Shown: positions 33,540 through 45,742 of the stretch, piece after piece | How positions within the stretch are numbered: position 1 is the first letter of the stretch | Layout: each line of letters starts with the position of its first letter | Assembly (NCBI GenBank): GCA_946894095.1 | Contig: OX335659.1 | Location: forward strand, 7,501 to 71,500 | Source: Incurvaria masculella | Taxonomy: Eukaryota; Arthropoda; Insecta; Lepidoptera; Incurvariidae | Reading direction: 5' to 3' | Length of the DNA stretch: 64,000 nt | Notes under the pieces: generated by a model | Databases searched by the model: none | What the model saw: the letters and a program-made list of their open reading frames with translations, nothing else | Told to the model about the DNA's origin: nothing | Made by a program: the position numbers and the translations under genes

Positions 33540-33895
33540 TATTGAGTGCATCTGTTCGGTTCCCCCTTGCACAATTTGACTGGCCAGCTTTACCACGTCG
33601 AGGTACGGTCGACCCATCAACACGTCGAGTGTGGGCACTAGACGGTTACGAGTATTTTATGCGGCGTGGCGGGCCTTTGAAGCTTTGCACATTGCACAGT
33701 TTGACCAGTGAGTGAGCTCTTAACGTCCAAGTACCGTCGACCCACCAACGCCTCAAGTGTATGGACTGGGTGCCGACGAGTTTGCTACGCGGTGGAGCGT
33801 GCCCTTGGAAATTTGCCCCTTGCACAATTTGACTGGCATTTCTACTTTCCACGTCGAATGACTGTAGACCAACCAACATCTCAAGATGTTGAGTA
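33540..33895. repeat. Degenerate ~126-bp tandem repeat in intron
   Basis: Three diverged units share CTTGCACAATTTGACTGGC, then CCACGTCGA, then GTCGACCCA-CAAC-C-TC-AGT. They start near 33563, 33687 and 33814. Positions and words were compared by eye. The open frames crossing the units are not conserved between them. Confidence 0.65.
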
Positions 33896-34155
33896 ACTGG
33901 ACCGAAATATTTATTATTTATTGGAAGGTATTAGGGAGTGTGATTATTTTTGTCTTATTTACCCACATACCGAATTTCATGACGTTCTGATCAACGATAC
34001 TCGAGTTATGATTAAACAAACATTTAAACATACATACATACATAAATAAATGCGCCGAATTTTTCGAGTACTTTTATTTTGCATCATTTTCAGACTTAAG
34101 ATTTAGATTTTTTTAAGAATTCTGTAAAACTGGATAGAACTCTTAAGAATCCTCA

Positions 34156-35011
<856 letters not shown>

Positions 35012-36760
35012 TTGTCATTGGGTCATTTATTTACAAAAAGTAAAAATCTTATTACAAGTTTATTACAAAAAGAGAAGGCCGACATTTTCGTGGGCCTCTT
35101 TGCGGCGAACTCACGCCTGGAAGATGGCGGCTCTACTCCGCCTTCTATACCCAGGTGCGAAGTCTCTATGCCGAGCATACAGTTCCGTCAAGGAGCTGTG
35201 CAGCGTGAGCTCTTCGCCCTAGACTCCAGGAAAGCGAGTGGCCCTGATGGTATTCCTGCGCTGGTGTTGAGGAAATGTGCTCCCGAACTAGTTCCTGTCT
35301 TAACCCGCCTTTACCGCCTATCGTACTCCACTGGATGTGTGCCTGCAGATAGGAAATCGGCCAACGTTCAGCCCGTGCCTACAAAGGGCGATCGATCGGA
35401 CCTGGCCATAGCTATTACCTCTCTTCTCTGCAAAGTGATGGAGCGCATCATTAACTCTCAGTTGATGAAGTGTCTAGAGAGCAATGAACTTCTCAGTAAT
35501 CATCAATACGGATTCCGTCCGAATCGATCTGCTGGGTAACTACTAGTATACGTCTCACATGAGAAAGGCGATGCGCTCGAAAATCATGGCAAAGGTATGG
35601 CTATCGGCCTGAATATCGCAAAAGCATTTGACCGGGTCTGACACAAGGCACTGCTCTCCAAGCTGCCCTCCCATGGCCTTCCACCCGAAATGTGCGACTG
35701 GATCGCCGACTTCCTGCATGGCTGCAGCATAAAAGTCTTAGTTTACGGTTGCTGCTCAAAAGCCATGTCCGTGAATTCTGGCGTACCGCAAGGCTCTGTG
35801 CTGTCCCCAACCCTTTTTCTGCTGCACATCAATGACCTGCTCAATTTAGGCGACATTGATTGCTACGCAGATGACAGCACCGTGCTAGCCACACTAGTCA
35901 CCAGACCGTAAGCCGGGCTGAAGAGGATGACGATAGGCGGCGAATTGTTGTTAGACTCGAAGAGACCCTGGAAAAAGTTTCCGGGTGGGGTCTCCAGAAC
36001 CTCGCCGAGTTAAACGCGAGCAAGACGCAGGCGTGCGTGTTCAGTGCGAAGTGAACTCAGTTCAGTTCAGACCTTCCAGGGAGCAACTCTACATAATAAC
36101 GACCACATAGGGATCCTTGGTGATGACCTGACGCATGACCTTAATTTCGGACGCCATATCGAGGATAAAGCCAAGCTCGCCTCAAAAAAGCTGGGAGTCC
36201 TCAATAGGGTGCGTCAGTACTTCACGCCTGACCAAAAACTGCTTCTTTACAAGGCGCAGATAAGGTCTTGCGTGGAGTACTGTTCGCATTTATGGAACGG
36301 CTCAGCTAAGCACCTGCTTGGCTCTCTGAACTCGATACAGCGTCGGGCCATGCGTCTCGTTGACGACCCCGTGGTATCTCTAAATTTGGAGACCCTCCAA
36401 CTCAGAAGGGATGTAGGGTCTCTGTGTTTCTTCTATCGTCTTTACCATGGAGAATGCTCGTCAGAGCTGCATAACGCTGTTCCTCCGTCCCCTTTCCACA
36501 TTCGGTCAACGCGGAACAGGGAGAAAATGCACAAATTCACAGTCGACATTCCAAAAATAAGAACCCACCGACCCTCTAGATCCTTTATCTATAGGGTCGG
36601 TAAACAATGGAATATTTCCGAGTAATTTCCCCCAAATTACGACCTGGGGTCCTTCAAACGTGGTGTGAAGAAGCACCTGGCCAGCCGGCATGGTTTTCGC
36701 AGCCTCCCTGAATATTCGAAAACTCATGGGCGTCGTTACTCATAAGTTCTACGTTTTTTA
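35012..36760 (+). mobile_element. CR1-like LINE, 5'-truncated and mutated, in the hydroxylase intron
   Basis: Three plus-strand frames (35012-35539, 35690-35911, 36044-36625) together cover a reverse transcriptase: DSRKASGPDGIPALVLRKCAP, HQYGFRPNRSAG, AFDRV, SGVPQGSVLSPTLFLL and CYADDSTVL. The downstream thumb region follows (GVLNRVRQYFTPDQKLLLYKAQ, EYCSHLW, RRAMRLVDDP, GKQWN). Stops and frameshifts separate them, and the endonuclease is missing. The motif set fits the CR1-like insect LINEs. Shorter 3' fragments of the same family occur at 42585 and 54695. Confidence 0.85.
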
Positions 36761-36839
36761 CTTTTGAAAATTCTAATGTCTGCCTGGCCGTCTGAGAACT
36801 GACATTGTCGTGATGCAAGATGATGCTGTGTTTACTCCG

Positions 36840-37560
36840 CGTTTAATGTCCGCGTTTTCGAGCCCTGGGGTATGCCAGATGGTATATTAATATAATTAGA
36901 CCTAAACCCTCCCATTACCACTGCTTGCGACCGGTTCGTCAAATACGACTCGACCCATCTCAACAAATCACCATGTATTCCTAAGTAGTTTAGTTTCTTA
37001 ATCAGGATGATGTTATCAACACGGTCAAAAGCTTTCTCAAAATCCGTATAGATCACATCAACCTGACCACCACTTTCCATACAGTCTATAATATAATTAG
37101 TGAATTGCGTGAGTTTAGTCTTCGTTGACCTACCCTTTATAAAACCATGCTGATTAACTGAAATTCCTTTAGTTATAGTAGGCCGGATCGCATCAAATAC
37201 AATTTTATCAAACAACTTTCCAAATATACTGAGAATTGAGATGCCTGTTTTATGCCTGTTTTATGGATCGGAATGACGAGGGCTTCTTTCCACTTATCCG
37301 GAAACTTTCCCTCACTAATCGATCTTGAAAAAATAATAGTAACTGGCATGGTAAGTGAGTCAGCACATCGTCTGATAAATATCGGTGACACCATATCACT
37401 GCCTGGTCCTTTATTTATATCTATTTTTTTAATTAAATTATTGACTAAATTTTGATTGATTTCTAATGTATGTATGTACCCTGTATCAAAATCATTACAT
37501 TCAACTAAAACAATACTATCATAAACTGCAGCAGGTTACTGAAAACCATTTTGGAAAAAG
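36840..37560 (-). mobile_element. Fragment of the same LINE family as 46899-52039
   Basis: Minus-strand coding in two frames (37173-37394 and 36832-37215) gives ISPMFI-like VSPIFIRRCADSL, FSRSISEGKFPDKWKEA, then GFIKGRSTKTKLTQFTNYI, VDVIYTDFEKAFDRVDNI, GIHGDLLRWVESYL and IPSGIPQGS. This is closely similar to residues about 500-680 of the intact ORF2 at 47380-50313. It is truncated at both ends and frameshifted near 37200. It lies in the hydroxylase intron. Confidence 0.85.
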
Positions 37561-37636
37561 GTGCTGAAGCGATTGCATATAATTTTTTTTCATCAGAAAT
37601 GTTGTGGATGATGAACAAACAATAAACAATAAACTG

Positions 37637-40600
37637 TTCGCGCGCATGATGGTGTAGGTACTTACCTTGGTTCGGTCGGTGATGTAGTGGGACAGCTTGC
37701 CGTTGTAGGGCTCTCGGTTCGCATTACGATGTAGTCACTTACCTTGGTTCGGTTGGTGATGTTGTAGTGGGACAACTTGCAGTTGTTGGGTGCACTGTTC
37801 GCGCGCATGATGATGTAGGTACTTACCTTGGTTCGGTTGATGATGGTGCAGTGGGACAACCTACCGTTGTCGGGCGCTCGGTTCCCATTACGATGTAGGT
37901 ACTTACCTTGGTTCGGTTGGTGATGTAGTGGGACAACTTGCCGTTGTTGGGCGCCTGTTCGCGCGCATGATGATATAGGTACTTACCTTGGTTCGGTTGG
38001 TGATGTTGTAGTGGGACAACTTGCCGTTGTTGGGCGCACTGTTCGCGCGCATGATGATGTAGGTATTTACCTTGGTTCGGTTGGTGATGTTGTAGTGGGG
38101 CAGCTTGCCGTTGTCGGGCGCTCGGTTCGCATTACGATGTAGGTACTTACCTTGGTTCGGTTGGTGATTTTATAGTGGGACAACTTGCCGTAGTTGGGCG
38201 CACTGTTCGTGCGCATGATGATGTAGGTATTTACCTTGGTTCGGTTGGTGATGTTGTAGTTGGGCAGCTTGCCGTTGTCGGGCGCTCGGTTCGCATTACG
38301 ATGTAGGTACTTACCTTGGTTCGGTTGGTGATTTTATAGTGGGACAACTTGCCGTTGTTGGGCGCACTGTTCGTGCGCATGATGATGTAGGTATTTACCT
38401 TGGTTCGGTTGGTGATGTTGTAGTGGGACAACTTGCCGTTGTTGGGCGCACTGTTCGCGCGCATGATGATATAGGTACACTTACCTTGGTTCGGTTGGTG
38501 ATGTTGTAGTGGGACAACTTGTAAGTGACGGGCGCACTGTTAGCGCGCATGATGATGTAGGTACTTACCTTGGTTCGGTTGGTGATGTTGTAGTGGGGCA
38601 GCTTGCCGTTGTCGGGCGCTCGGTTCGCATTACGATGTAGGTACTTACCTTGGTTCGGTTGGTGATTTTATAGTGGGACAACTTGCCGTTGTTGGGCGCA
38701 CTGTTCGTGCGCATGATGATGTAGGTATTTACCTTGGTTCGGTTGGTGATGTTGTAGTGGGGCAGCTTGCCGTTGTCGGGCGCTCGGTTCGCATTACGAT
38801 GTAGGTACTTACCTTGGTTCGGTTGGTGATTTTATAGTGGGACAACTTGCCGTTGTTGGGCGCACTGTTCGCGCGCATGATGATGTAGGTATTTACCTTG
38901 GTTCGGTTGGTGATGTTGTAGTGGGGCAGCTTGCCGTTGTCGGGCGCTCGGTTCGCATTACGATGTAGGTACTTACCTTGGTTCGGTTGGAGATTTTATA
39001 GTGGGACAACTTGCCGTTGTTGGGCGCACTGTTCGTGCGCATGATGATGTAGGTATTTACCTTGGTTCGGTTGGTGATGTTGTAGTGAGACAACTTGCCG
39101 TTGTTGGGCGCACTGTTCGCGCGCATGATGATATAGGTACACTTACCTTGGTTCGGTTGGTGATGTTGTAGTGGGACAACTTGTAAGTGACGGGCACACT
39201 GTTAGCGCGCATGATGATGTAGGTACTTACCTTGGTTCGGTTGGTGATGTTGTAGTGGGACAACTTGCCGGTGTCGGGCGCATTGTTAGCGCGCATGATG
39301 ATGTAGGTACTTACCTTGGTTCGGTTGGTGATGTTGTAGTGGGACAACTTGCCGGTGTCGGGCGCACTGTTAGCGCGCATGATGATGTAGGTACTTACAT
39401 TGGTTCGGTTGGTGATGTTGTAGTGGGACAACTTGCCGGTGTCGGGCGCTCGGTTCGCATTACGATGTAGGTACTTACCTTGGTTCGGTTGGTGATTTTA
39501 TAGTGGGACAACTTGCCGTTGTTGGGCGCACTGTTCGTGCGCATGATGATGTAGGTATTTACCTTGGTTCGGTTGGTGATGTTGTAGTGGGACAACTTGC
39601 CGTTGTTGGGCGCACTGTTCGCGCGCATGATGATATAGGTACACTTACCTTGGTTCGGTCGGTGATGTAGTGGGACAGCTTGCCGTTGTAGGGCTCTCGG
39701 TTCGCATTACGATGTAGTCACTTACCTTGGTTCGGTTGGTGATGTTGTAGTGGGACAACTTGCCGGTGTCGGGCGCATTGTTAGCGCGCATGATGATGTA
39801 GGTACTTACCTTGGTTCGGTTGGTGATGTTGTAGTGGGACAACTTGCCGGTGTCGGGCGCACTGTTAGCGCGCATGATGATGTAGGTACTTACATTGGTT
39901 CGGTTGGTGATGTTGTAGTGGGACAACTTGCCGGTGTCGGGCGCTCGGTTCGCATTACGATGTAGGTACTTACCTTGGTTCGGTTGGTGATTTTATAGTG
40001 GGACAACTTGCCGTTGTTGGGCGCACTGTTCGTGCGCATGATGATGTAGATATTTACCTTGGTTCGGTTGGTGATGTTGTAGTGGGGCAGCTTGCCGTTG
40101 TCGGGCGCTCGGTTCGCATTACGATGTAGGTACTTACCTTGGTTCGGTTGGTGATTTAATAGTGGGACAACTTGCCGTTGTTGGGCGCACTGTTCGCGCG
40201 CATGATGATGTAGGTATTTACCTTGGTTCGGTTGGTGATGTTGTAGTGGGGCAGCTTGCCGTTGTCGGGCGCTCGGTTCGCATTACGATGTAGGTACTTA
40301 CCTTGGTTCGGTTTGTGATTTTATAGTGGGACAACTTGCCGTTGTTGGGCGCACTGTTCGTGCGCATGATGATGTAGGTATTTACCTTGGTTCGGTTGGT
40401 GATGTTGTAGTGGGACAACTTGCCGTTGTTGGGCGCACTGTTCGCGCGCATGATGATATAGGTACACTTACCTTGGTTCGGTTGGTGATGTTGTAGTGGG
40501 ACAACTTGTAAGTGACGGGCGCACTGTTAGCGCGCATGATGATGTAGGTACTTACCTTGGTTCGGTTGGTGATGTTGTAGTGGGACAACTTGCCGGTGTC

Positions 40601-40807
40601 GGGCGCACTGTTAGCCCGCATGATGATGTAGGTACTTACCTTGGTTCGGTTGGTGATGTTGTAGTGGGACAACTTGCCGGTGTCGGGCGCACTGTTAGCG
40701 CGCATGATGATGTAGGTACTTACCTTGGTTCGGTTGGTGATGTTGTAGTGGGACAACTTGCCGGTGTCGGGCGCACTGTTAGCGCGCATGATTATGTAGG
40801 TACTTAC
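37637..40807 (-). repeat. 84-bp minisatellite made of a hydroxylase exon and its splice donor (~38 extra copies)
   Basis: The 84-bp unit read on the minus strand contains TACATCATCATGCGCGCGAAC, the exon body through AACCGAACCAAG, and the donor GTAAGTACC, fused straight to the next TACATCATC. I counted about 39 donor-bearing units including the genuine exon at 40808-40888. In frame each unit reads YIIMRANSAPNNGKLSHYNI then TNRTKVST (28 codons). Donors vary (GTAAGT, GTAAAT), some units are 78-87 bp, and larger blocks are duplicated (38231, 38893, 39395 and 40218 start nearly identical 234-bp runs). Only the rightmost unit has the true acceptor. Confidence 0.92.
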
Positions 40808-40888
40808 CTTGGTTCGGTTGGTGATGTTGTAGTGGGACAGCTTGCCGTTGTCGGGCGCTCGGTTCGCGCGCATGATGATGTAGTCTAC
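40808..40888 (-). CDS. Hph: HIF prolyl hydroxylase, exon ending GKLSHYNITNRTK
   Basis: An 81-bp exon, 27 codons, phase 0 at both ends. The acceptor is TTGCAG (40889-40894) and the donor AAG|GTAAGT (40802-40807). It encodes VDYIIMRANRAPDNGKLSHY then NITNRTK. In EGLN enzymes a segment of the form NGKLG-Y-I-(G/E)RTK immediately precedes AMVACYPG. The next exon here starts with exactly AMVACYPG in matching phase, which ties the two together despite the 6-kb gap of repeats. The exons further upstream (zinc finger and domain start) were not found to the right. They may lie beyond the recognisable sequence. Confidence 0.88.
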
Positions 40889-41154
40889 CTGCAACCGAGC
40901 GCGCGCCACGCGCATGCGTTTATATACAATTACACAAGTAGGGCAGCTCTACTTATGCTACCTTTCCCTACTACTTCAATAGGTTAATAAGTCAGACAGC
41001 TAACTAGAACCAAAAACCCAAGTTACATACCTGCACATTTATGTTTTAATATAATAAAAATAAAAGGGTCTTTATTTAAACATCTACAAGACTTTAAGGG
41101 GTTCATTCAGTTTCTGAAATAAAATTTTTTTTATTTACAAGAAACTATGCATCT
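40889..41154. other. Intronic or intergenic sequence upstream of the hydroxylase exon
   Basis: GC-rich for about 30 bp next to the exon, then AT-rich. No further exon was recognised on the minus strand. Confidence 0.4.
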
Positions 41155-42540
41155 GTTTGCTGCCGCCACACAATGAGGAATAGTGTGCACAGAAGTTGCA
41201 CTCCACGACCGTTTTCCGAGTAGGTACCTATGCCGCCTCAGCAATGTTAAAGCCAGGTTGTGGCACAGTTGACAGTGTGTGAGCTCAACTATTACAAAAA
41301 GTGAAAACCCAATTGTTTTTGATTGTGCCCCTATATCAATAAGAGTGCGATATATACTACTTAGTGGATCGCGACGACAACTAAGTAACTGTAGTGTAGT
41401 ATATATTTTTAATATGTTAATTTCAGTATATTTTTCATCTCATTGTTAAAGAGCATGCTTTTTATGGTCGGATTACAACAAACCTGAAATATGTTAACTA
41501 AGTGTCTCTTTATTTGTAATGGTGCGATATCCAATTAGAGGTTGAGTTAATCGCTAAATTCTGTTTACCGATACCCCGTTAAGGTATTTTAAATTTGGTT
41601 GTTGTCATTAAACGTTAAGTTATTAACTGTTAATGACAATGTATCGCGTAAACAAGCGCGAACGGGACAAGGAGTAGTCTACGAAATAAAAAAAAACCTT
41701 CGCTGTTATTCATAATTTTGTTCACCGGTTAGTGACTCTTCAGCTTATTTGCGGTTACTTTTCGCGGCTAAGTTAATTAACCCCCACCACTAGTACGGAG
41801 GATAGAAACAACTCCATAGTTAATATTAAGAAGTTATCGGTGAGAGTTACAAGTAGACCATTGGATATCGAACCGTTAGAACTAAAGTGGTAAAATTTTG
41901 GTAATTTCAGGTTTTGTCATAAACTGGCTATAAGAGCATGGTCCTTAACCGTGGGATGAAAAATAGACTGAATTAAAAGTATAAAAAGGGCATACTATAC
42001 TAGAGCAGCTCGCAGCCTATTTGCGCGGGGACTGGCCTAGCGTACCAGAGGTCTGGGTTCAATTCCTCGCCCCGACATGCACCACTTTCTTTCTCTTTCT
42101 GAGTTCGATAAGTGCATTCCGTCACGAATGCGAGCTGCTCAATGGTTCGGAACCCATGTAAAACTGTAGGTCCCCTTCCCTTACTAGGTGGGAGGGTTTG
42201 AGCCCGCCCAGGTTGGTACCATCGCATTGGATGAAAAGATGGTCGAAGCAACAATGAAAAATTGTCCGTGTTTTCCATCCAGTTCAATGTAGCCTTGCTC
42301 ATAAAGGGAAGGTCCTGGCATGGCACCTAATTCCTTCGGGAATGTGGTGTATTGGGCTAATATCATAACGGTAGTTGTGTGTTATTAGCCAGCCATGTCA
42401 GGTTGCATAAAAAAAACACCTCACAAACAATCAACTATGCCACAACCTGGTTTTCACACCGCTTAGGCTCGGCTTACGGTCGTGGAGTGCAACTTGTGTG
42501 CAGCACTATTACTTAGTATGTGGCGGCAGCGAATACCACG
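41155..42540. mobile_element. Fold-back element with ~120-bp inverted arms
   Basis: The left arm (about 41155-41290) contains GCTGCCGCCACA, then GTTGCACTCCACGACCG, then CCAGGTTGTGGCA-AGTTGA. The right arm (about 42425-42540) contains the same words in reverse complement and order. The arms differ by substitutions and small indels. The interior holds AT-rich sequence and SINE copy C next to the right arm. No transposase was recognised and no target duplication was defined. Confidence 0.65.
42003..42412 (+). mobile_element. tRNA-derived SINE, copy C (most complete)
   Basis: The tRNA-like head has a GGCCTAGCGTACC region and a B box GGTTCAATTCC, followed by CTCGCCCCGAC. The family body is shared with copies A, B and D, and the element ends GGTTGCAT plus an A run near 42412. 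At about 410 bp it gives the best view of the family. The internal polymerase III promoter elements are in the head. Confidence 0.88.
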
Positions 42541-42584
42541 CGAGATCCGCCGTACCGCGCGGTATCGCGCATATTGATCAGGCC

Positions 42585-42765
42585 TGTATTCGCCCCAACC
42601 CGATCTAACTTTCAGGGGACTGTGAAAACCATCCCGGCTGGCCGAGTGCTTCTTCACGCCATGTTTGTAGGGCCCATAGTAGTGTCCGACGACGCCCATG
42701 AGCTTTCGAACTTTCAAGGTGGCTGCGAAAACCAAGCCGGCCGGTCAGGCTTAAATTCAATTTAA
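42585..42765 (-). mobile_element. 3' fragment of the CR1-like LINE, partly duplicated
   Basis: The minus strand reads FKRGVKKHSASRDGFHS, which matches the FKRGVKKHLASRHGFRS tail of the element at 35012-36760. A second, shorter copy of the GAAAACCA-CCGGC-GGCC words follows at about 42715-42750. Confidence 0.65.
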
Positions 42766-43009
42766 ATCTTTGTTTCACTAAAATTTTGTAAATGAGCCTA
42801 AAATCGGTATGGGTGCAGTTTTTAATAATTCTAAGGAAATGAATTTACGAAAACGGGATACGTTTTAAAATCTGAGATGGCTAAATGGTGTTTAAAACCG
42901 AATGGGGGATTAAAAGCATTTATTGAGAAATAATTTAAATTTTCGAAATCATTCAACGGTTTCTAGCGCGAGCAAAGCCGTGGGCAAAAGCTATACATAA
43001 TATAAGCGA
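42766..43009. other. AT-rich intergenic sequence
   Basis: No feature recognised. Confidence 0.35.
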
Positions 43010-43765
43010 AACCCACTCACGCATCACGTTATCTCCTAAACCACTGAACCTAGAACAATTCAAAGTGGCATCATTTTACGGCAAAAACGCTCACTAAGAA
43101 AGGATTTTCCAATATCAGATTGTTAAGGGGGTAAAGGAGACCAAAATTTACACATTTTCATACAACACTTAGGCATCAAACACAGAATCCCCGGAACTGA
43201 ACCGATTTTTTTTTAATTTGGACAGAATCTTTATTTTAGGGTGAGAATGCTTGCTTAAAACACGATTTTCGAAATTCATCTATTAAAGGGGTAAAAGAGG
43301 ACCAAGTAGACATGTGAAAACCACCTAATCACTCATATAGAAATTTCCAGAACCCATGTTCTTATGAAATTGAAATTTACAGAGTGGCTTCTTGTTAAGA
43401 TTAGAACACTTATTCGCAAAGTACTATTTATAATTCAAGGGGTTAAAAGATGCCAAAATGTACACATTTTCATCCATAAATTATGCATCTAACACTGAAT
43501 CTACAGACCCGTTAAAACTTAGCTTTCTGATAAGTAGGAAATGATTATTCAAAAATAGATTGTTAAGGGAGTAAAGGAGGTAATAATTAACGAATTTTCT
43601 TTTAACACTTTTCATATTAAACTCGAAATCTCAGGAACCGCTCTTCCTAGAAATTAAATATTTCGCATCCGTTTTATGATCGAATTGCTAGCTAAGAAAG
43701 TTTTGTTAAGCTAGGCAGTTAAGGGGGTGAAACAGGCCAACATGAACACATTGTATTCTTTCTTA
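43010..43765. repeat. Degenerate ~150-bp tandem repeat
   Basis: Five diverged units share TTAAGGGGGTAAA-GAGG-CAAAA, then an ACACATTTTC-like word, then CTCAGGAACC-like and AACCTAGAA-like words. Their starts are near 43122, 43284, 43432, 43562 and 43720. A single related unit lies at about 54437-54620. Each unit is short, AT-rich and non-coding. Confidence 0.65.
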
Positions 43766-44746
43766 GTTCAGGAGAAAACAGGGTCGGAAAACTTTATACA
43801 ACAGAAGGAACATCGAACTAAAAGTGGTGGATAAAGAAAATAAGAGTAATGTACTTACCACTACCGATTTTTAGTCACTTCTAACGAAGAAGATGGTTAA
43901 GATTTTAAAACTTTTTCGAAATACTGGAGGAAATTGAGTAATTTCAAATATATGGATGTAGTAAATACAATTTCCAAATCTATTCCTTTTTATTTTGTAA
44001 TGTCTTTGACAATTTTGACACTTCTTCTAGGGACTGACTTAACCTAGATGTCACCTGTCGTGGTAAATAAACAGTTTTCTTCCCCATTGTAAAGGTTTTC
44101 TATCCAGAATGTACATAATTTAATTTTTCATATGTAAAATATTTCAAGGCGTAAATCGCAATGGGAACCAAGATAAACTTCAAAAACTTACTTTTACAAT
44201 CAATAGTTATTAAAACTCTGACAGTCGTATTCAGGGTGAACCTGTCAAAAATTAGTACGGGATTAGCACCGGACGCACCATAAAAAAACCGGTTTAGTCC
44301 GGCAATAACCCGCGTAATAAAGTTAGTCCGCTCACTTTAAATACGACAGTAACATTTCTGTAATGCCTAGTTGTTTTTGCAAGGGAAATTTTGCAAAAAA
44401 AATAATTGGAGAAGCATTATGAACAACCCATAAAAGATTAATCCGTGCCAATACGTAATAAAAACAATGTTAATTCTCCCACCTGTTGAGCATGGGCAGT
44501 TAATTTTAGCAAGTTTACATAAAAACAATTCCAAAATATGTCACAGAAGACCAAAAATATATTTTTTACAGGGACAAGCTACTTTAGCGCCATATTTTGT
44601 AAAACGTTTTGGCTGACCATCCCCTTTTGGCTTCAAATACAATTACTAAATGGGGGAAAAAACACAAAGGTTACTGTAAATCACCTCACCCTACAAACGT
44701 CAAAACTGTCAAGTTTGATTTACGAGTTTTTAAGTAAAAGATGTAC
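43766..44746. other. Intergenic sequence, nothing firmly recognised
   Basis: AT-rich. The words CACCTGTCGTG and GTTTTCTTCCCCAT near 44050-44085 recur at 52315-52350, so a short interspersed repeat is shared. A possible small inverted-repeat element of about 130 bp (44218-44352) is too diverged to call. Confidence 0.35.
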
Positions 44747-44750
44747 TTAA

Positions 44751-45292
44751 GGTGGCCCAACCCGGCGGCCCCAACTCATTCGCGGGCACGGTACAAAACC
44801 GTGCTGTTGCGCTCTGGGACCTTCTCTGATTCAAAGAATAAGACAGGCTCCGTGATGAGGAAGATGCAACATGTCCACAAAAAAGACAATGTGCATAGTG
44901 TATGATTTGGTAAGATTTACGAAAATTTTAATTTCAAGACGACTTATAGCTAATAGTAAACCACGACCGCTGTAGTCAAAAATCTAACAAAAACCAAATA
45001 TATCATAAATATTGATTAAATAAGCTATGTCTGATGACTAATCTTTTTACGATCTTCTTACTTTATCATTGCGTAATCCACCTCCAAAGTTATTGTATAA
45101 AACGCGCGAAAACATCGAACTTTCGGACCTTATAACTTAGAAACCAAACACAATTTTATAATGCCAATGGTCATCAGACATCTAGTTCGATCAAATAAAG
45201 CTATTTTGAGCAAAATTTTGGATCTCTGACAAGAAATATGGGCGTGATCTTCTTTCCCCTTTTGTATGGGGAGATGAGCGGGTTGGGCCACC
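44751..45292. mobile_element. TTAA-flanked MITE, intact copy
   Basis: Ends GGTGGCCCAACCCG and CGGGTTGGGCCACC form terminal inverted repeats, and each is bordered by TTAA (44747-44750 and 45293-45296). A TTAA target duplication is typical of piggyBac-type mobilisation, although the repeat does not start with the usual CCC. At 542 bp there is no coding capacity. The same element recurs at 52725 (with an insertion), 56907 (left-truncated) and 59530. Confidence 0.85.
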
Positions 45293-45296
45293 TTAA

Positions 45297-45742
45297 TGAT
45301 GCACTTAGAATAAGGTTTAGAGGAAAAGAAGAGTTTTTATTTGTCTTAAAAAAATTAAAATGTCCTTGACCAGCACAAAGTATGAAACGAAATATTATAG
45401 GTTATGTTTTTGTGATATTTTGTTTCCCAAGCGTCGATATAATCTAAAACTATGGATGCACCATCAGCTTTTCCCCGCGTACCACGTAATATGCACCCTA
45501 TCCGCTCGTTGATGCCCTATTGCATGTCAGTCTGTGGTCGACTTGACATCCGAGCGTACGTGCCATCAACGGGCTTTGCAATGCGACAAAATGCCAAAAT
45601 ACGGGGTCAAAAGGTATAAAAATCGGAGTGAAAGGAATACAAAGATCCGTATAATAACTTATCATAGGCAAACATACTTAGATACACTAGATAGAAATCA
45701 AGAAAACATTTCGTCCGAAATAATAATACGGTAGCGACCGCA
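45297..45742. other. Intergenic sequence containing a possible THAP-domain remnant
   Basis: The plus-strand frame at 45534-45734 (66 codons) includes MPKYGVKRYKNRSERNTKI then ITYHR. This resembles the start of a THAP zinc finger, in which MPxCxVxxC, NRS and FHR are typical. Both positions expected to be Cys are Tyr here, so it cannot bind zinc. It is duplicated unchanged at 57486-57686. It could be chance or a decayed THAP-type transposase. Confidence 0.35.

Noticed and set aside
37637..40888. Regular 84-bp repeats considered as a CRISPR-like or centromeric-type array
   Set aside because: There are no unique spacers, and the unit is recognisably a hydroxylase exon plus splice donor, in a eukaryotic genome.
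39171..40987. Plus-strand frames with VGTYLGSVGDVVVGQLAG repeats
   Set aside because: They are the antisense reading of the hydroxylase exon array.
44218..44352. Possible small inverted-repeat element (GTCGTATT...GTGA ends)
   Set aside because: The arms match only over about 20 bp with several mismatches, and no flanking duplication is visible.
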